The notes: generated by a model from the sequence alone, not told the origin. 64,000 bases of DNA from Ruegeria atlantica (GCF_013032455.1 NZ_WQCF01000004.1:1-64000), one strand, 5' to 3'; shown: positions 15,126 to 24,647, numbered from the stretch's first letter. A program made the numbers and translations.

Positions 15126-17192
15126 TTACAGGCCCAGCGCCTTGCGCCGTTCCTCGGCAAAACCCTGCACCATACGGTCCGCGATCAGCGCCAGAATAGC
15201 CATTGCAGCCCCTGCCGAGATACCAAGCCCGACATCCGCCTGCCCCAGCGCCAGATAGATCGACTGACCCAGACCGGTGGTCCCGATCAACGCCGCGATC
15301 ACCAGCATGGCGAAGGCGTAAAGGATGGTCTGGTTCAGCCCCAACAGGATGGTTGGCGCAGCATATGGTGCACGCACGTCGCGCATGATCTGCCACTCGG
15401 TCGCGCCACTGGAAATGGCGGCTTCCATCATTTCGTCCGGTGTGTTGACCAGCCCGTGCCGCGTATAGCGGATCATTGGGACGATGGCATAGGCGCAGAT
15501 CGCCAGAAAGGCCGAGAACTCACCGATCTGAAATACCATCAGAACCGGGATCAGGAACACGAACAGAGGGATCGTCTGCAGCATATCGCAGATCGGGCGA
15601 ACCACCTTCCACACTGGCTCCCACACAGCGCTGGCCAGACCGATCAGCCCGCCAACAACGGCACAAGAGAATACGGCCGCGCCGCTGAGGTATAGCGACA
15701 ATAGCGCCCTCTCCCACAGGCCCGAAACGAGGATGGTGCAAAGCAGCCCCACCGACAATGCCGCCAGACGCCAGCCGCCCGCGACCCAACCCAAAGCGGC
15801 CGCTCCGGTCAGGACAAACGGCCAAGGCAGGTTGGCGATACCGGTTTCCAGCATGCCGATCAGGATCAGGACCACCAGCCCACCGGTCAAATGCCCGCAC
15901 CATGCCATTAGCAGGGCAATCACCGCACCGACCGCGAAGAGCCCGTAGCTCATGACAGGTGTCCACTGGAAACCCCACGTGAATGGCAGTACCGCCTGAT
16001 CCAACCCGATGCGCAAAGGCAGAAGCACGTAGAACAGCGAGTTGTTCTTCAGCGCATCCAACCACGGACCGTTCGCCTGTGTGAACGCCGTCAAGCCACT
16101 GTCCACCGCCTCGGCCATCGGGTCCAGCAGTGTCAGCTCGGACGGGTTCGGAAGCCACGCCCAGAATGCGGCTGTAAACAGCACTGTAAAACCCAGAACC
16201 GCCCAGACGACACGCTGGTCGTAACGCTTGCGCTCGGTCGCTAAGGTGCCACTCATCCGGTCGATCACCACTGCGAAAACCACGATCACCAGACCAGCCA
16301 TCAGAGATTCACCAAACTGCGCCTTGCGCATGGTTAGCAGAACTTCCCAACCAATATCGTTGAACCCGCCGATAACAGCAGCGATGATCACCATCGACAG
16401 TGCTGCCATCAGGCATTGGTTTACGCCGACCATGATCTGGGTCGCAGCCGCCGGTATTTCGACCTGAAACAGTTGCTGAAACCGCGTGCCGCCGGACATG
16501 ATGGCCGCTTCTTTGATCTCGGGCTCTACCCGTTCCAGCCCCAACATCACATTGCGCGCCATCGGTGGCGCGGCGTAGATGGCCGAGGCAATCAAACCTA
16601 CGACAGGACCGAAACCAAATAACAACAGCAACGGGGTTAGATATGCAAAGGTCGGCACGGTCTGCATTACATCCAGAACCGCCTGCACAAAGGATTTCAC
16701 CCGCGGTACTTCATTTGCAAGGATGCCAATGGCCCCGCCTACGAACAGCGCAACAGGAACTGAAACAGCAACCAGCGCCAGCGTATTCATGCTCTCGGCC
16801 CAATAGCCCGAGGCCAGCACAAAGCTGAGACCAATGAACCCCAACAAAGCCATCGGCAATCCGCCCAGATACCAGCCCAGCGCGGTCACCAGACCGATCA
16901 GGATCGGCCACGGTGTATTACCCAGCACATAATTGGCTGCATCCATCGGATAGGTCATCAAATCGGAAAACAGACGCATTGCTGGTTTGATGCCGTTCAG
17001 AAACCAGTCCAGAAACGCTCCAACCCACTGAGTTGCAGGTAGTTCCCACGCGGCAGGCCATTTGACCAGCCATGGCGCGACACTTTCCAGTGCCAGGCAC
17101 ACTGCACCTACGATCACCGTGATCAGCGCGGCCTTAGCACCCGCTGTCAGTCGCGCCGCGTGCTGAGAGGGGATGTCTGTGACCGCCGTCAT
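15126..17192 (-). CDS. Quaternary-amine ABC transporter permease, fused double permease
   Basis: 688 aa, about twice a usual ProW. Two binding-protein-dependent permease domains are fused: the first has its EAA loop at about 226-250 (EIKEAAIMSGGTRFQQLF), the second at about 587-612 (EMMEAAISSGATEWQIMRDV). Each is followed by a G.NQ...A.....I.A.IG motif. An extra pair of membrane helices precedes each. One polypeptide can thus form the whole channel. The ATG overlaps the ATPase stop (ATGA). The same order (binding protein, ATPase, fused permease) is seen in marine TMAO and betaine importers of this clade; the sequence alone does not settle the substrate. Confidence 0.9.
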   Translation of the reverse strand: MTAVTDIPSQHAARLTAGAKAALITVIVGAVCLALESVAPWLVKWPAAWELPATQWVGAFLDWFLNGIKPAMRLFSDLMTYPMDAANYVLGNTPWPILIGLVTALGWYLGGLPMALLGFIGLSFVLASGYWAESMNTLALVAVSVPVALFVGGAIGILANEVPRVKSFVQAVLDVMQTVPTFAYLTPLLLLFGFGPVVGLIASAIYAAPPMARNVMLGLERVEPEIKEAAIMSGGTRFQQLFQVEIPAAATQIMVGVNQCLMAALSMVIIAAVIGGFNDIGWEVLLTMRKAQFGESLMAGLVIVVFAVVIDRMSGTLATERKRYDQRVVWAVLGFTVLFTAAFWAWLPNPSELTLLDPMAEAVDSGLTAFTQANGPWLDALKNNSLFYVLLPLRIGLDQAVLPFTWGFQWTPVMSYGLFAVGAVIALLMAWCGHLTGGLVVLILIGMLETGIANLPWPFVLTGAAALGWVAGGWRLAALSVGLLCTILVSGLWERALLSLYLSGAAVFSCAVVGGLIGLASAVWEPVWKVVRPICDMLQTIPLFVFLIPVLMVFQIGEFSAFLAICAYAIVPMIRYTRHGLVNTPDEMMEAAISSGATEWQIMRDVRAPYAAPTILLGLNQTILYAFAMLVIAALIGTTGLGQSIYLALGQADVGLGISAGAAMAILALIADRMVQGFAEERRKALGL

Positions 17193-18241
17193 GTCTCATC
17201 CACCTGCAACGCCGCGGCCAGATCGGACGGATGGACGTTGCCAACGATGTTGCCTGCCTCATCGCGGACCGGCACGGGCTCGTACAGTTCCATGCAATGT
17301 GCCAGCGCTGCGTCCAGTGTCATCGCGGTGGTCAGGCCCGGATCGTCGGGCCCACATTCGCTTTCATCGCCACGCATGACCGAAGCAACCTTGGCATGCT
17401 GCCCTTTGGCCACGTCCTTTGAGAACTCTCGCACGTAGTCGTCGACCGGGCGCAGCACGATATCGGTCGGCGTGCCGATCTGAACGATCTTGCCATCGCG
17501 CATGATTGCGATGCGGTCGGCCAGTTTCAGCGCCTCTTGAATGTCGTGCGTGATGAAAACAATGGATTTCTTCAACGTCGCCTGGATGCGCAGGAATTCG
17601 TCCTGCAACTGGCGGCGGATCAGTGGATCAAGGGCAGAAAACGGCTCATCCAGAAACCAGATATCTGGATTCACGGCCAAGGACCGCGCGATCCCCACAC
17701 GCTGACGCTGACCACCGGAAAGCTGGCGTGGGAAGCTATCTTCGCGACCTTCCAGTCCGACCAGCGAAATCACCTCTTGTGCGCGGGCCAACCGTTCTTT
17801 GCGGCCAACGCCCTGAACGCGCAGCGGGTAAGCCACGTTTTCAGCAACCGTCATATGGGGAAACAAGCCAAAATGCTGGAATACCATGCCCAGCTTTTTA
17901 CGCCGCAGTTCCGTTAGCGCCTTCTTCGACGCGCCGATGACGTTTTCACCGTCGACTCTGATTTCGCCGCCCGTTCCTGGCAGCAATTGAGAGATACAGC
18001 GGATCAGCGTGGACTTACCCGATCCCGAAAGCCCCATGATGACGAATAATTCGCCCTCTTTGACTTCGAAATTCGCGTCCTGAACGGCGGGGATGAACCC
18101 GCTTTCGCGCAAGTCGGCAGCGGCCGTGTCAGCATCATTCCCTGACCGAGACAACGCGTCGGTCAGGGCTTTGTCAGCACCGGGGCCAAAAACCTGCCAG
18201 AGATTCTGGCAGGCAATGGCTGGTGTAGTTGCATCAGTCAC
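17189..18241 (-). CDS. Quaternary-amine ABC transporter ATP-binding protein (ProV-like)
   Basis: 350 aa, GTG start. The ABC ATPase has Walker A GLSGSGKST, Q-loop VFQHFGLFPHMTV, signature LSGGQRQRVGIARSLA, Walker B IWFLDEPFSALDP and switch His in FITHDIQEA. An insertion ahead of the P-loop (residues about 25-55, ADKALTDALSRSGNDADTAA) and a C-terminal CBS-like segment (TTAMTLDAALAHCMELYEPVPVRDEAGNIVGNV) are typical of the ProV/OpuAA branch, where CBS domains sense ionic strength; only one CBS-like unit is visible here. No good SD precedes the GTG, which follows the binding-protein stop by 10 bases, so translation is probably coupled. Confidence 0.93.
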   Translation of the reverse strand: MTDATTPAIACQNLWQVFGPGADKALTDALSRSGNDADTAAADLRESGFIPAVQDANFEVKEGELFVIMGLSGSGKSTLIRCISQLLPGTGGEIRVDGENVIGASKKALTELRRKKLGMVFQHFGLFPHMTVAENVAYPLRVQGVGRKERLARAQEVISLVGLEGREDSFPRQLSGGQRQRVGIARSLAVNPDIWFLDEPFSALDPLIRRQLQDEFLRIQATLKKSIVFITHDIQEALKLADRIAIMRDGKIVQIGTPTDIVLRPVDDYVREFSKDVAKGQHAKVASVMRGDESECGPDDPGLTTAMTLDAALAHCMELYEPVPVRDEAGNIVGNVHPSDLAAALQVDET

Positions 18242-18251
18242 TTAAGCAGGC

Positions 18252-19202
18252 TCACTGAGTTGCCGCGTCAACGACCGGACGCCATTTGCCTTCGTTCTCG
18301 GCCATCCATGCGGCGACGACCTCTTCGACGGAGCCGCCATCAACGTCGATTGCGCCCATCATCGGCTGTTGGTCTTCGACCGCCAGTTGATAGTTGGTCA
18401 GGATCTCATAGGCGGCTGGCCATTTGTCCGCCATGCCGCTCCACCCTGCCTTGAAAATACGCGAGGGCGAGAAATCACAATCATTCACCGCATTCGGGTT
18501 CGGACCCCAAGCCGGATCGGTAAAGCAAGCCTCCTCGCCTGCGGGTAGGTCCACAAACTGCACGTCATAGGCGGACATCGCCCAATGCGGCTGCCAGAAT
18601 GTGATCAACAGGGGCGATTTCCGCTCGGTCGAAGCACGCAGTTCAGCGATCAGAGCGCCTTCGGAACCCGCAGGCACAGCTTTGAAGGGAAGTTCCAATC
18701 CGGTCATGCGATCCGCGCCGGGTGTGCCCCAATCCGCCGGATAATCGACAAGACGACCGCCCGGCAGCGTTTCAGCCGTAGCAAATACCTGCGCGCAGTC
18801 CTTCAACGCTTCCCACGCAGGCAGACCTGGGCACAGGTCGGCGACATGCGCCGGGTATGCAATACCCTCTTTGGCGTCCAGCCCCAGATCACCGATTTCG
18901 ACAACAGTGCCTTCTTCGATTTTCTTGGCGTATTCGTCGGATACGTTGGACGACCAGATTTCCAGCGTCGCGTCGATGTCACCATCGGCCAGGGCCTGGA
19001 ATTGGTTCATCATGCCTGCAGTGACGTACTCCACGTTGTAACCTGCGGCTTTCAGCATTTCGCCTGCAACATGGGTGGTGACGTGCTGACCGGTCCATTC
19101 GTTGATCGCCAGTTTGATCGGTTCATCCACGGCGCCCATATCAGCGGCATACGCGGAACTGGCAACGGCCATTGCCAACAGGCTTACACTAAGTTTTTTC
19201 AT
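18252..19202 (-). CDS. Quaternary-amine (glycine betaine/choline/TMAO-type) ABC transporter substrate-binding protein
   Basis: About 316 aa from ATG 19202, chosen because GGGAG is 8 bases before it; the ATG two codons upstream (19208) is too close to that SD. The signal peptide is MKKLSVSLLAMAVASSAYA. The mature OpuAC-type fold begins EPIKLAINEWTGQHVTTHVAGEMLKAAGY, with further aromatic candidates for an amine cage: EIWSSNVSDEY, DYPADWG, FWQPHWAMSAYDVQFVDLP and WGPNP. Four cysteines (DLCPG/KDCAQ, EEACF/NDCDF) may form disulfides. It closely resembles TMAO-binding TmoX and glycine-betaine binders of Roseobacters. Which substrate is preferred cannot be told here, though a BetI-like site upstream favours choline or betaine. 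Confidence 0.9.
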   Translation of the reverse strand: MKKLSVSLLAMAVASSAYAADMGAVDEPIKLAINEWTGQHVTTHVAGEMLKAAGYNVEYVTAGMMNQFQALADGDIDATLEIWSSNVSDEYAKKIEEGTVVEIGDLGLDAKEGIAYPAHVADLCPGLPAWEALKDCAQVFATAETLPGGRLVDYPADWGTPGADRMTGLELPFKAVPAGSEGALIAELRASTERKSPLLITFWQPHWAMSAYDVQFVDLPAGEEACFTDPAWGPNPNAVNDCDFSPSRIFKAGWSGMADKWPAAYEILTNYQLAVEDQQPMMGAIDVDGGSVEEVVAAWMAENEGKWRPVVDAATQ

Positions 19203-19436
19203 CGACATTTCTCCCTGTCATATTTTGTATTTGCCCACCCGGCGCGAAGTCTGGCACCGGAAAGCTTGTCTAACGACAATACCATGTCGCAACATGCACA
19301 AAATCAGCCGGAAAAGGGAAGTGAACTGTTCGAGCTAGAGCGGATTTATCGCCATATAGCCCAACAAAATTCCCCCCACCTGCTGCGTCGTGCAGAACGC
19401 TCAGCCCCCGGATTTCGTATTTTCTGCGGCTTGAGG

Positions 19437-19456
19437 TTGACTGACGAGTCAATCAG
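19437..19456. promoter_or_regulatory. Candidate BetI-type operator in the region between the ABC operon and tag
   Basis: TTGACTGACGAGTCAATCAG, containing the perfect inverted repeat TTGACT-GACG-AGTCAA. It agrees at 15 of 20 positions with the element upstream of betI at 52245-52264. It lies about 235 bases upstream of the binding-protein start and 164 upstream of the tag-like gene. The rest of the 417-bp gap (19203-19619) has a pyrimidine-rich stretch (19466-19520) and no gene that I can support. Confidence 0.5.
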
Positions 19457-19619
19457 AAACCCGATTCCCCCTTTTTGTCGAGCATTTCTTTTTCTTTTCC
19501 GCTGTTTTTTTCTGCCTTGTTTCAAACTTGGCAGGATCGGTTACGCGTAAAGCGATCAAGATTATGGGCCTTGAAACTGCGCGCCCAACACGCAAGCTTG
19601 CCAATGGAGGACCCTGCAG

Positions 19620-20282
19620 ATGCATCACTTCGACGAGATCTTCACCATGGCCGCGAACCGCCACGGCGGTCCGGGCGCTCTGAACGAAAAGCTGAGCAAA
19701 CCCAAAAGCATAACTGAGCTGGCTGAAATGCCGGATGATCGCTGGTTGTCTATTATCACCAAGACCATCTTTCAGGCAGGGTTCAACTGGAAGGTCATCG
19801 AAAACAAATGGGAGGGGTTCGAGACTGCCTTTGACGGGTTCGACGTTGGGCGCTGTGCATTCATGGATGATGAGAAATTCGATACCCTGCTGCAGGACAA
19901 GCGCATTGTACGAAACGGCACCAAGATCGCCGCTGTTCGGGACAATGCGGCTTTTCTGCTAGAGCTGCGTCAGGAAGGCGGAGTAGGACACATTCTGGGC
20001 GGGTGGCCTTCGACCGACTACATTGGCCTGCTCGCGATGCTGGGCAAGCGCGGCTCACGCCTTGGCGGAGCCTCGGCCCAATATGCGATGCGGTTTGCTG
20101 GGCGCGACAGTTTCATCCTGTCGCAGGATGTAACAGCTCGCCTGATTTCTGAAGGTATCGTCGACAAAGCGCCGAGTTCGAAAAAGGCAATGGCAGCCGT
20201 ACAAGACGCCTTCAACACATGGATGGATCAATCCGGGCGGTCGCTGACCGAAATCAGCCGCGTTTTGGCGATGAGCCTGTGA
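19620..20282 (+). CDS. DNA-3-methyladenine glycosylase I family protein (Tag-like)
   Basis: 220 aa, helix-hairpin-helix superfamily glycosylase by overall similarity. Recognisable blocks are KTIFQAGFNWKVIENKWEGFETAFDGFDV, corresponding to Tag's '...AGLSW..VL.KR..FR.AF..FD', then ALYVRNGTKIAAVRDNAAFLLEL-type 'RIVRNGTKIAAVRDNA'. The Cys/His residues that hold zinc at the termini of E. coli Tag are not apparent, so it belongs to a divergent branch. The role would be excision of alkylated bases. GGAGG precedes the ATG by 8. It is divergent from the osmolyte operon. Confidence 0.82.
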   Translation: MHHFDEIFTMAANRHGGPGALNEKLSKPKSITELAEMPDDRWLSIITKTIFQAGFNWKVIENKWEGFETAFDGFDVGRCAFMDDEKFDTLLQDKRIVRNGTKIAAVRDNAAFLLELRQEGGVGHILGGWPSTDYIGLLAMLGKRGSRLGGASAQYAMRFAGRDSFILSQDVTARLISEGIVDKAPSSKKAMAAVQDAFNTWMDQSGRSLTEISRVLAMSL

Positions 20283-20323
20283 AAACCTGTTGCAGAGCGG
20301 ATGCATCGGATTAGGCTTGGTTT

Positions 20324-21010
20324 ATGGCTTGGCGAATTTTTATGACGTTTTTGTTGATGCTGGCCTCCTGTGGTCGACCGCTAACTGATCAGGAGCGCGC
20401 GTTTGCGAGTGCCGTTCAAGGCGACACGCTGAATCTGGACCGAGTACGTCTGGTCGAAGGTGCACCAGTCGCACCGATTACCTACTATCGAAAATCCCGT
20501 CCCCGCCTTGCATGCCGCGAGCGTATTCTGCCGCCTCCGAAAGAGGGGGTTGTTACCGGCAAGCCCGCCGCTGTGGCTCTGTTCAACAAGGTCTATTTCA
20601 CGCAGGACTGGTATCTTGAGGACTACATGTCCGATTTCCCTGATCAGATGAACCTGATCGCCGCTATGTTGCTGGCCCATGAGCTTACCCATGTCTGGCA
20701 ATGGCAGAACCGAAAGACCACCGGTTACCACCCACTGCGGGCCGCAGCCGAACACGGTGGCAGCAAAGATCCCTATCTGTTCGATCTGGAAACGTCGCCC
20801 GATTTTCTGGCCTACGGGTTTGAGCAACAAGGCGCAATTGTCGAGGAATATGTCTGTTGCCGGGCGCTTGACCCGCAAGCCCCTCGTACGCAGCGCCTGC
20901 ACGACATGCTGGGTGAACATTTCGATCTGGCGCAACTGCCGGACCAGCCACGCGAACGCGCCGTGGTCATCCCCTGGAGCGGGGCCGAGATCGAAGGCAT
21001 TTGCCGCTAA
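20324..21010 (+). CDS. HExxH lipoprotein, putative zinc metalloprotease-like
   Basis: 228 aa. LASC at residues 13-16 (Cys16) is a lipobox, so it is a lipoprotein (starts at 20324 or at the in-frame ATG 20342 both keep it). The core has LLAHELTHVWQWQNR with His119-Glu120-x-x-His123, and a downstream EEYVCC (Glu174/175) could be the third zinc ligand. YFTQDWYLEDY and the 'HVWQWQN' signature occur in DUF4157/eCIS-core-like and Rhs-associated peptidase-like domains. It may cleave or bind envelope proteins; not established. It is 41 bases after the tag-like gene in the same direction. Confidence 0.78.
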   Translation: MAWRIFMTFLLMLASCGRPLTDQERAFASAVQGDTLNLDRVRLVEGAPVAPITYYRKSRPRLACRERILPPPKEGVVTGKPAAVALFNKVYFTQDWYLEDYMSDFPDQMNLIAAMLLAHELTHVWQWQNRKTTGYHPLRAAAEHGGSKDPYLFDLETSPDFLAYGFEQQGAIVEEYVCCRALDPQAPRTQRLHDMLGEHFDLAQLPDQPRERAVVIPWSGAEIEGICR

Positions 21011-21013
21011 GGA

Positions 21014-21418
21014 TTACTGCCCCTGCAACGTCTCAAGATAGGCGACCAGATCCACAATCGGCTGACTTGTCAGTATCGGTTGGCCTGCAGGGGTTTTCAT
21101 TGAAGTGTCCTGCCCGTCGAAATATGGCCCGTAGACCGGCATCGGACTGCCATGGCTAACCAGCGGGTCGCGCCCGTCAATCCGCGCAACGACACGGGCG
21201 GTTGGAAACACCCCATCCTCTCCGGCCAGTTTGGTGAGGTCTGGTGGCTGAATGACCAGCACGCCCGCCATCGGACCATGCCCGGTTGCATCAGTTCCGT
21301 GGCAGGTCGCGCAATAATGTTGATACAGTTCGGCCCCGGTTGCCACATCCTGCGCTGCGGTCTGCGAAGCCACCGCAAGCACTCCGATTGAAATTGCCGT
21401 CATTAGCGGTCTGGTCAT
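21014..21418 (-). CDS. Class I cytochrome c, periplasmic
   Basis: 134 aa with a signal peptide (MTRPLMTAISIGVLAVASQTAA). One heme c site, CATCH (Cys36, Cys39, His40), with Met93 in HGSPMPVYGPYF as the likely sixth ligand. It ends QPIVDLVAYLETLQGQ, the usual closing helix. It looks like a small electron carrier or the cytochrome partner of a periplasmic dehydrogenase; no such enzyme gene is adjacent. Its stop lies 3 bases from the convergent lipoprotein's stop. Confidence 0.92.
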   Translation of the reverse strand: MTRPLMTAISIGVLAVASQTAAQDVATGAELYQHYCATCHGTDATGHGPMAGVLVIQPPDLTKLAGEDGVFPTARVVARIDGRDPLVSHGSPMPVYGPYFDGQDTSMKTPAGQPILTSQPIVDLVAYLETLQGQ

Positions 21419-21510
21419 CGCATCCTCCTGTCACGATTGACATTTGCAGGCTTGCCCGGCGAGCGGCTTGGCGCAATGATCCAGATCAACGAAGCAGGAG
21501 GATACGGGCA

Positions 21511-21948
21511 ATGACACAATACGCAGCCATCATGCTGGCCGCTGGGATTGGCGTTCCGATCCTTGCAGCATTGAATGCCGCGCTTGGAAAACTGATCGGA
21601 TCCCCGACCACTGCCGCTGTCGTCCTGTTTGCCATCGCATTCGGTGCATCCGCACTTGTGATGCTGGTTTTTCCCGGAATGGGCGCGCTGGCCAAAGTCG
21701 CGCAAGCCCCCAAGCACCTTTTACTTGCGGGTGTTTTGATTGCCTTCTACGTGCTGTCGATTACCCATGTGGCACCGCATTTCGGCGTCGGCAACGCGGT
21801 GTTCTTTGTGTTGCTAGGTCAGCTGATCAGCACCGCAGCCATTGACCATTTCGGCCTGTTCGGCGCACAGGTCACACCCCTGACATGGGTGCGCGCGGGT
21901 GGTATTGCGGTCATGGCGGCGGGTGTCGCCATCACTCAACTGGCGTGA
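21511..21948 (+). CDS. Small DMT/YdcZ-like (DUF606) membrane protein
   Basis: 145 aa from ATG 21511, with AGGAGG upstream. There are five predicted helices and a repeated small-residue pattern. [37 protein letters not shown] is the YdcZ/DUF606 N-terminal signature, and [21 protein letters not shown] the C-terminal one. The family is half-size relatives of drug/metabolite transporters and works as dimers; substrate unknown. Its last 17 bases overlap the end of the convergent lolD gene. Confidence 0.85.
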   Translation: MTQYAAIMLAAGIGVPILAALNAALGKLIGSPTTAAVVLFAIAFGASALVMLVFPGMGALAKVAQAPKHLLLAGVLIAFYVLSITHVAPHFGVGNAVFFVLLGQLISTAAIDHFGLFGAQVTPLTWVRAGGIAVMAAGVAITQLA

Positions 21949-22618
21949 GCACTCCGCCTTCAAGCCGCAGCTTGCGATCCATCCGCGCCGCCAGATCCAT
22001 GTTATGCGTGGCGATCAACGCCGACAGCCCTTCTTCGCGCACCAAAGCCATCAAGGCGTCAAACACCTGATCCGAGGTCTCGGGGTCCAGATTGCCTGTA
22101 GGCTCATCCGCCAGCAGAATACGCGGCTTGTTGGCCAGCGCCCGGCAAAACGCAACCCGCTGTTGTTCGCCCCCTGACAGTGCTGCTGGGCGGTGATCCG
22201 CGCGCGCGGCAACACCGACGCGATCCAGCAAAGACATCGCCCGCGCCTGCGCCGTCTTCTCGGACACCCCGTTGGCCAGTTGCGGCAAGGTGATATTTTC
22301 CAGTGCCGTGAATTCGGGCAACAAGTGATGGAACTGATAGACAAACCCCACGTCCTGTCGTCGCAGGGTGGTGCGGGTCCGATCGCCCTTGCCCTTGACA
22401 GCCTGGCCCGCGATTTCGACCGACCCGCCGTCAGGTGTGTCTAACAACCCCGCAATATGCAGAAGGGTCGATTTGCCCGCCCCTGAGGGCGCGACCAGTG
22501 CCACCGCTTCGCCCGCGCGAAGTTCAAGATCGGCACCGCGCAGCACCTGCACCTCGCCCGGCGTGCCTTTCAGATAGGTTTTGGTCAGACCGTTCAGCCG
22601 CATCGTCACATCATTCAT
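21932..22618 (-). CDS. lolD: Lipoprotein-releasing ABC transporter, ATP-binding protein LolD
   Basis: 228 aa from ATG 22618. Walker [11 protein letters not shown]-loop [22 protein letters not shown], signature [16 protein letters not shown] and Walker [17 protein letters not shown] are all intact; the FTALEN and [10 protein letters not shown] patterns match LolD. It powers release of outer-membrane lipoproteins from the inner membrane, with the LolC/E permease encoded directly upstream; the two reading frames overlap by 8 bases. Confidence 0.95.
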   Translation of the reverse strand: MNDVTMRLNGLTKTYLKGTPGEVQVLRGADLELRAGEAVALVAPSGAGKSTLLHIAGLLDTPDGGSVEIAGQAVKGKGDRTRTTLRRQDVGFVYQFHHLLPEFTALENITLPQLANGVSEKTAQARAMSLLDRVGVAARADHRPAALSGGEQQRVAFCRALANKPRILLADEPTGNLDPETSDQVFDALMALVREEGLSALIATHNMDLAARMDRKLRLEGGVLTPVE

Positions 22619-23906
22619 AGCGCAGCGCCTCAACCGGGTTCAGCCGCGCCGCGCGGCGGGCGGGGAAATAGGTGACAAAGAAAGACAAACCCAATGATAG
22701 TCCAATCGCCTTGAGCACATCCGACAAGTGCAACTCGGCCGGCAGAGCATAGATGCCGCGAATTGAGGGATCCCAAACACCGCCGCCCATGATGTAATTC
22801 ACGAACGAAAAGATCGGGTCGATATAGATTGCGAACAGGCAGCCCAGAACGACGCCCATCGCCGTTCCGATTATTCCCGTGAACGCACCGCAGATGAAGA
22901 AGACCCGCAGAACCGAACCTTCGCTCAGCCCGATTGTTCGCAGGATGCCGATATCACGGCCCTTGTTCTTTACCAACATGATCAAGCCCGAAACGATGTT
23001 CATTGCGGCGATCAGAACGAGGATCGACAGGATGATGAACATCACGTTGTCTTCGACCTCAAGCGCACGCAGAAACCCGCCCGAGGCGTCCTGCCAAGTC
23101 CAAATCTGGCTGCGCTCGCCTGCCGCCTCAAGGATGGGGATCAGGATCGGGGTCAGTTCCTCAGGTCTATCGACCATTACTTCGATTTCGTCGGCCACAC
23201 CTTCCCGATTAAAAAAGCTTTGCGCCTGTTCGAAGGGCATATAGACCCGCGTGCGGTCGATATCATAGCGTCCAGCTGAGAACACATAGACCACGCGATA
23301 GGCATTCACACGCGGCGAGGTACCAAACGCCGTTTTCACCCCGTTTGGCGAGGTCAATTTGACCGTATCCCCAACGGTCGCACCGATGCTGCGCGCTACG
23401 CCGGACCCGATGGCAATGACGTCTTCTCCATTCTGGAACTGAGACAGGTCTCCCGCGGCCTGCTCGCTTTCGGCCACACCGGGCAGGTCCAACAGGTCAT
23501 CGGGGTGGATGCCGAATACCTCAACACCGCTGCTACGCTCGCGGTTGGTGATCAGCACCTGCCCTTTGACCAGAGGTGCGGCCCGCTCAACCCCCGGCAC
23601 ATGAGCAATACGGCCAGCCACGTCGTTATAATCTTCAATGGTGCGATCCAGTTTGCCCTGCGCATCGAAATTGCCCGCAGAATAAACCGTGACATGCGCG
23701 TTGGCCCCCAGAATGGTGCCCACGAACTCTGATCGGAACCCGGACCGCACGGACAACGTCGCGATCAGGGCAAACACCGCCAGTGTTATCCCGATCAGCG
23801 ATATCCAAGTCATCACGCTGACGCCGCCCTCAGCCCGGCGCGCGCGCAGGTATCGCCAAGCGATCTTCCATTCAAATGCGGCAAAGGGCGGGGGCGTCTT
23901 GGCCAT
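22611..23906 (-). CDS. Lipoprotein-releasing ABC transporter permease (LolC/LolE family)
   Basis: 431 aa from ATG 23906 (GGAG 6 bases upstream). [38 protein letters not shown] is the family N-terminus with the first membrane helix and the sequence after it. A periplasmic MacB-like domain (about 55-280) follows, then three helices with [39 protein letters not shown]. Alphaproteobacteria usually have one such permease acting as a homodimer (LolF type) instead of LolC plus LolE; nothing else in the window encodes a second. Confidence 0.94.
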   Translation of the reverse strand: MAKTPPPFAAFEWKIAWRYLRARRAEGGVSVMTWISLIGITLAVFALIATLSVRSGFRSEFVGTILGANAHVTVYSAGNFDAQGKLDRTIEDYNDVAGRIAHVPGVERAAPLVKGQVLITNRERSSGVEVFGIHPDDLLDLPGVAESEQAAGDLSQFQNGEDVIAIGSGVARSIGATVGDTVKLTSPNGVKTAFGTSPRVNAYRVVYVFSAGRYDIDRTRVYMPFEQAQSFFNREGVADEIEVMVDRPEELTPILIPILEAAGERSQIWTWQDASGGFLRALEVEDNVMFIILSILVLIAAMNIVSGLIMLVKNKGRDIGILRTIGLSEGSVLRVFFICGAFTGIIGTAMGVVLGCLFAIYIDPIFSFVNYIMGGGVWDPSIRGIYALPAELHLSDVLKAIGLSLGLSFFVTYFPARRAARLNPVEALRYE

Positions 23907-24284
23907 GTCTGCTCCGGGTATTTTAGTTTGGCGCGACCCTTTCGGCATTTCGCCAAATGGTCAAGCTGGTTATGCCCGCCCCGCATCACGATAGGCAACT
24001 CTGCGACTATTCAGAGGTGCAGTTCCACGCGAATCACTTCAAAAGCCAGAAAGGTCACTCTGGCAAAAGGAGACAAAGGGAATGATGGCTACCCCCTTGG
24101 TTGTGACTCATTTCACAGACATACCCCTAATGTTTCAGTTATGAAGTCAATTGGCACATTGCGTGAGCAACTGAACTGAATATGCCACATCAATTAAGCA
24201 ACTTTATTTCGCCTTTTGCTTATTTTGGGAAATTTTGTCACCATAGAGCTGAGGGGGACACCATTTTAAGAGCGGGAGTCGCTC
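23907..24284. other. Intergenic region without a supported gene
   Basis: 378 bases between divergent genes. It holds the SD of the LolC/E permease and, near 24200-24270, an A/T-rich stretch that probably contains the promoter of the gene at 24285. A 20-codon ORF at 24082-24144 has an SD-like AGGAGA but is too short to call. I see no repeat or RNA. Confidence 0.5.
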
Positions 24285-24647
24285 ATGTTTGTAAAGAGTA
24301 AGACGGAATTATTGGGCCCGATTTTAGTCCGAAATTCTTCAACAGAACTTGATTGTGAAACTGCGGCGCTTTTACGTGCAACCATTCGCCCCGTCTTTGA
24401 CACAGCGGCAAGCTGGGCGAGCCTGACAGACATCCTAAAAGACAAAGGGTACCGCCTTGTGTTTCGTCAGGGGCGGTTGTGCATTACGGATCGCGAAACT
24501 GATCAAAGGGTCTGCGGGATACGTTTTCTAGGGTTCGAACTAAGGGATCTGGTCAGACGTCTGGGGCGCCCGATCGTCGTGGCGCGCGGCAACAGTGCCG
24601 ATGGCGATATCTTGGCTGAACGCCCGGAGCCCAAACGGCCCCAATAG
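24285..24647 (+). CDS. Hypothetical protein of 120 aa
   Basis: I do not recognise a named domain. It is soluble, with a helical N-terminal half (CETAALLRATIRPVFDTAASWASLTDILKDKG) and a strand-rich core YRLVFRQGRLCITDRETDQRVCGIRFLGFELRDLVRRLGRP. The core reads like a compact beta-hairpin domain that also occurs at the end of some relaxase-like proteins of this group. It ends in a charged tail. The start ATG has GGGAG 6 bases upstream. Base composition is somewhat lower in GC than the neighbours. No operon partner; function unknown. Confidence 0.7.
   Translation: MFVKSKTELLGPILVRNSSTELDCETAALLRATIRPVFDTAASWASLTDILKDKGYRLVFRQGRLCITDRETDQRVCGIRFLGFELRDLVRRLGRPIVVARGNSADGDILAERPEPKRPQ

Noticed and set aside
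24082..24144. A 20-codon ORF with SD-like AGGAGA upstream of the gene at 24285
   Set aside because: Too short, no features beyond the SD-like sequence, and not linked to a neighbour.
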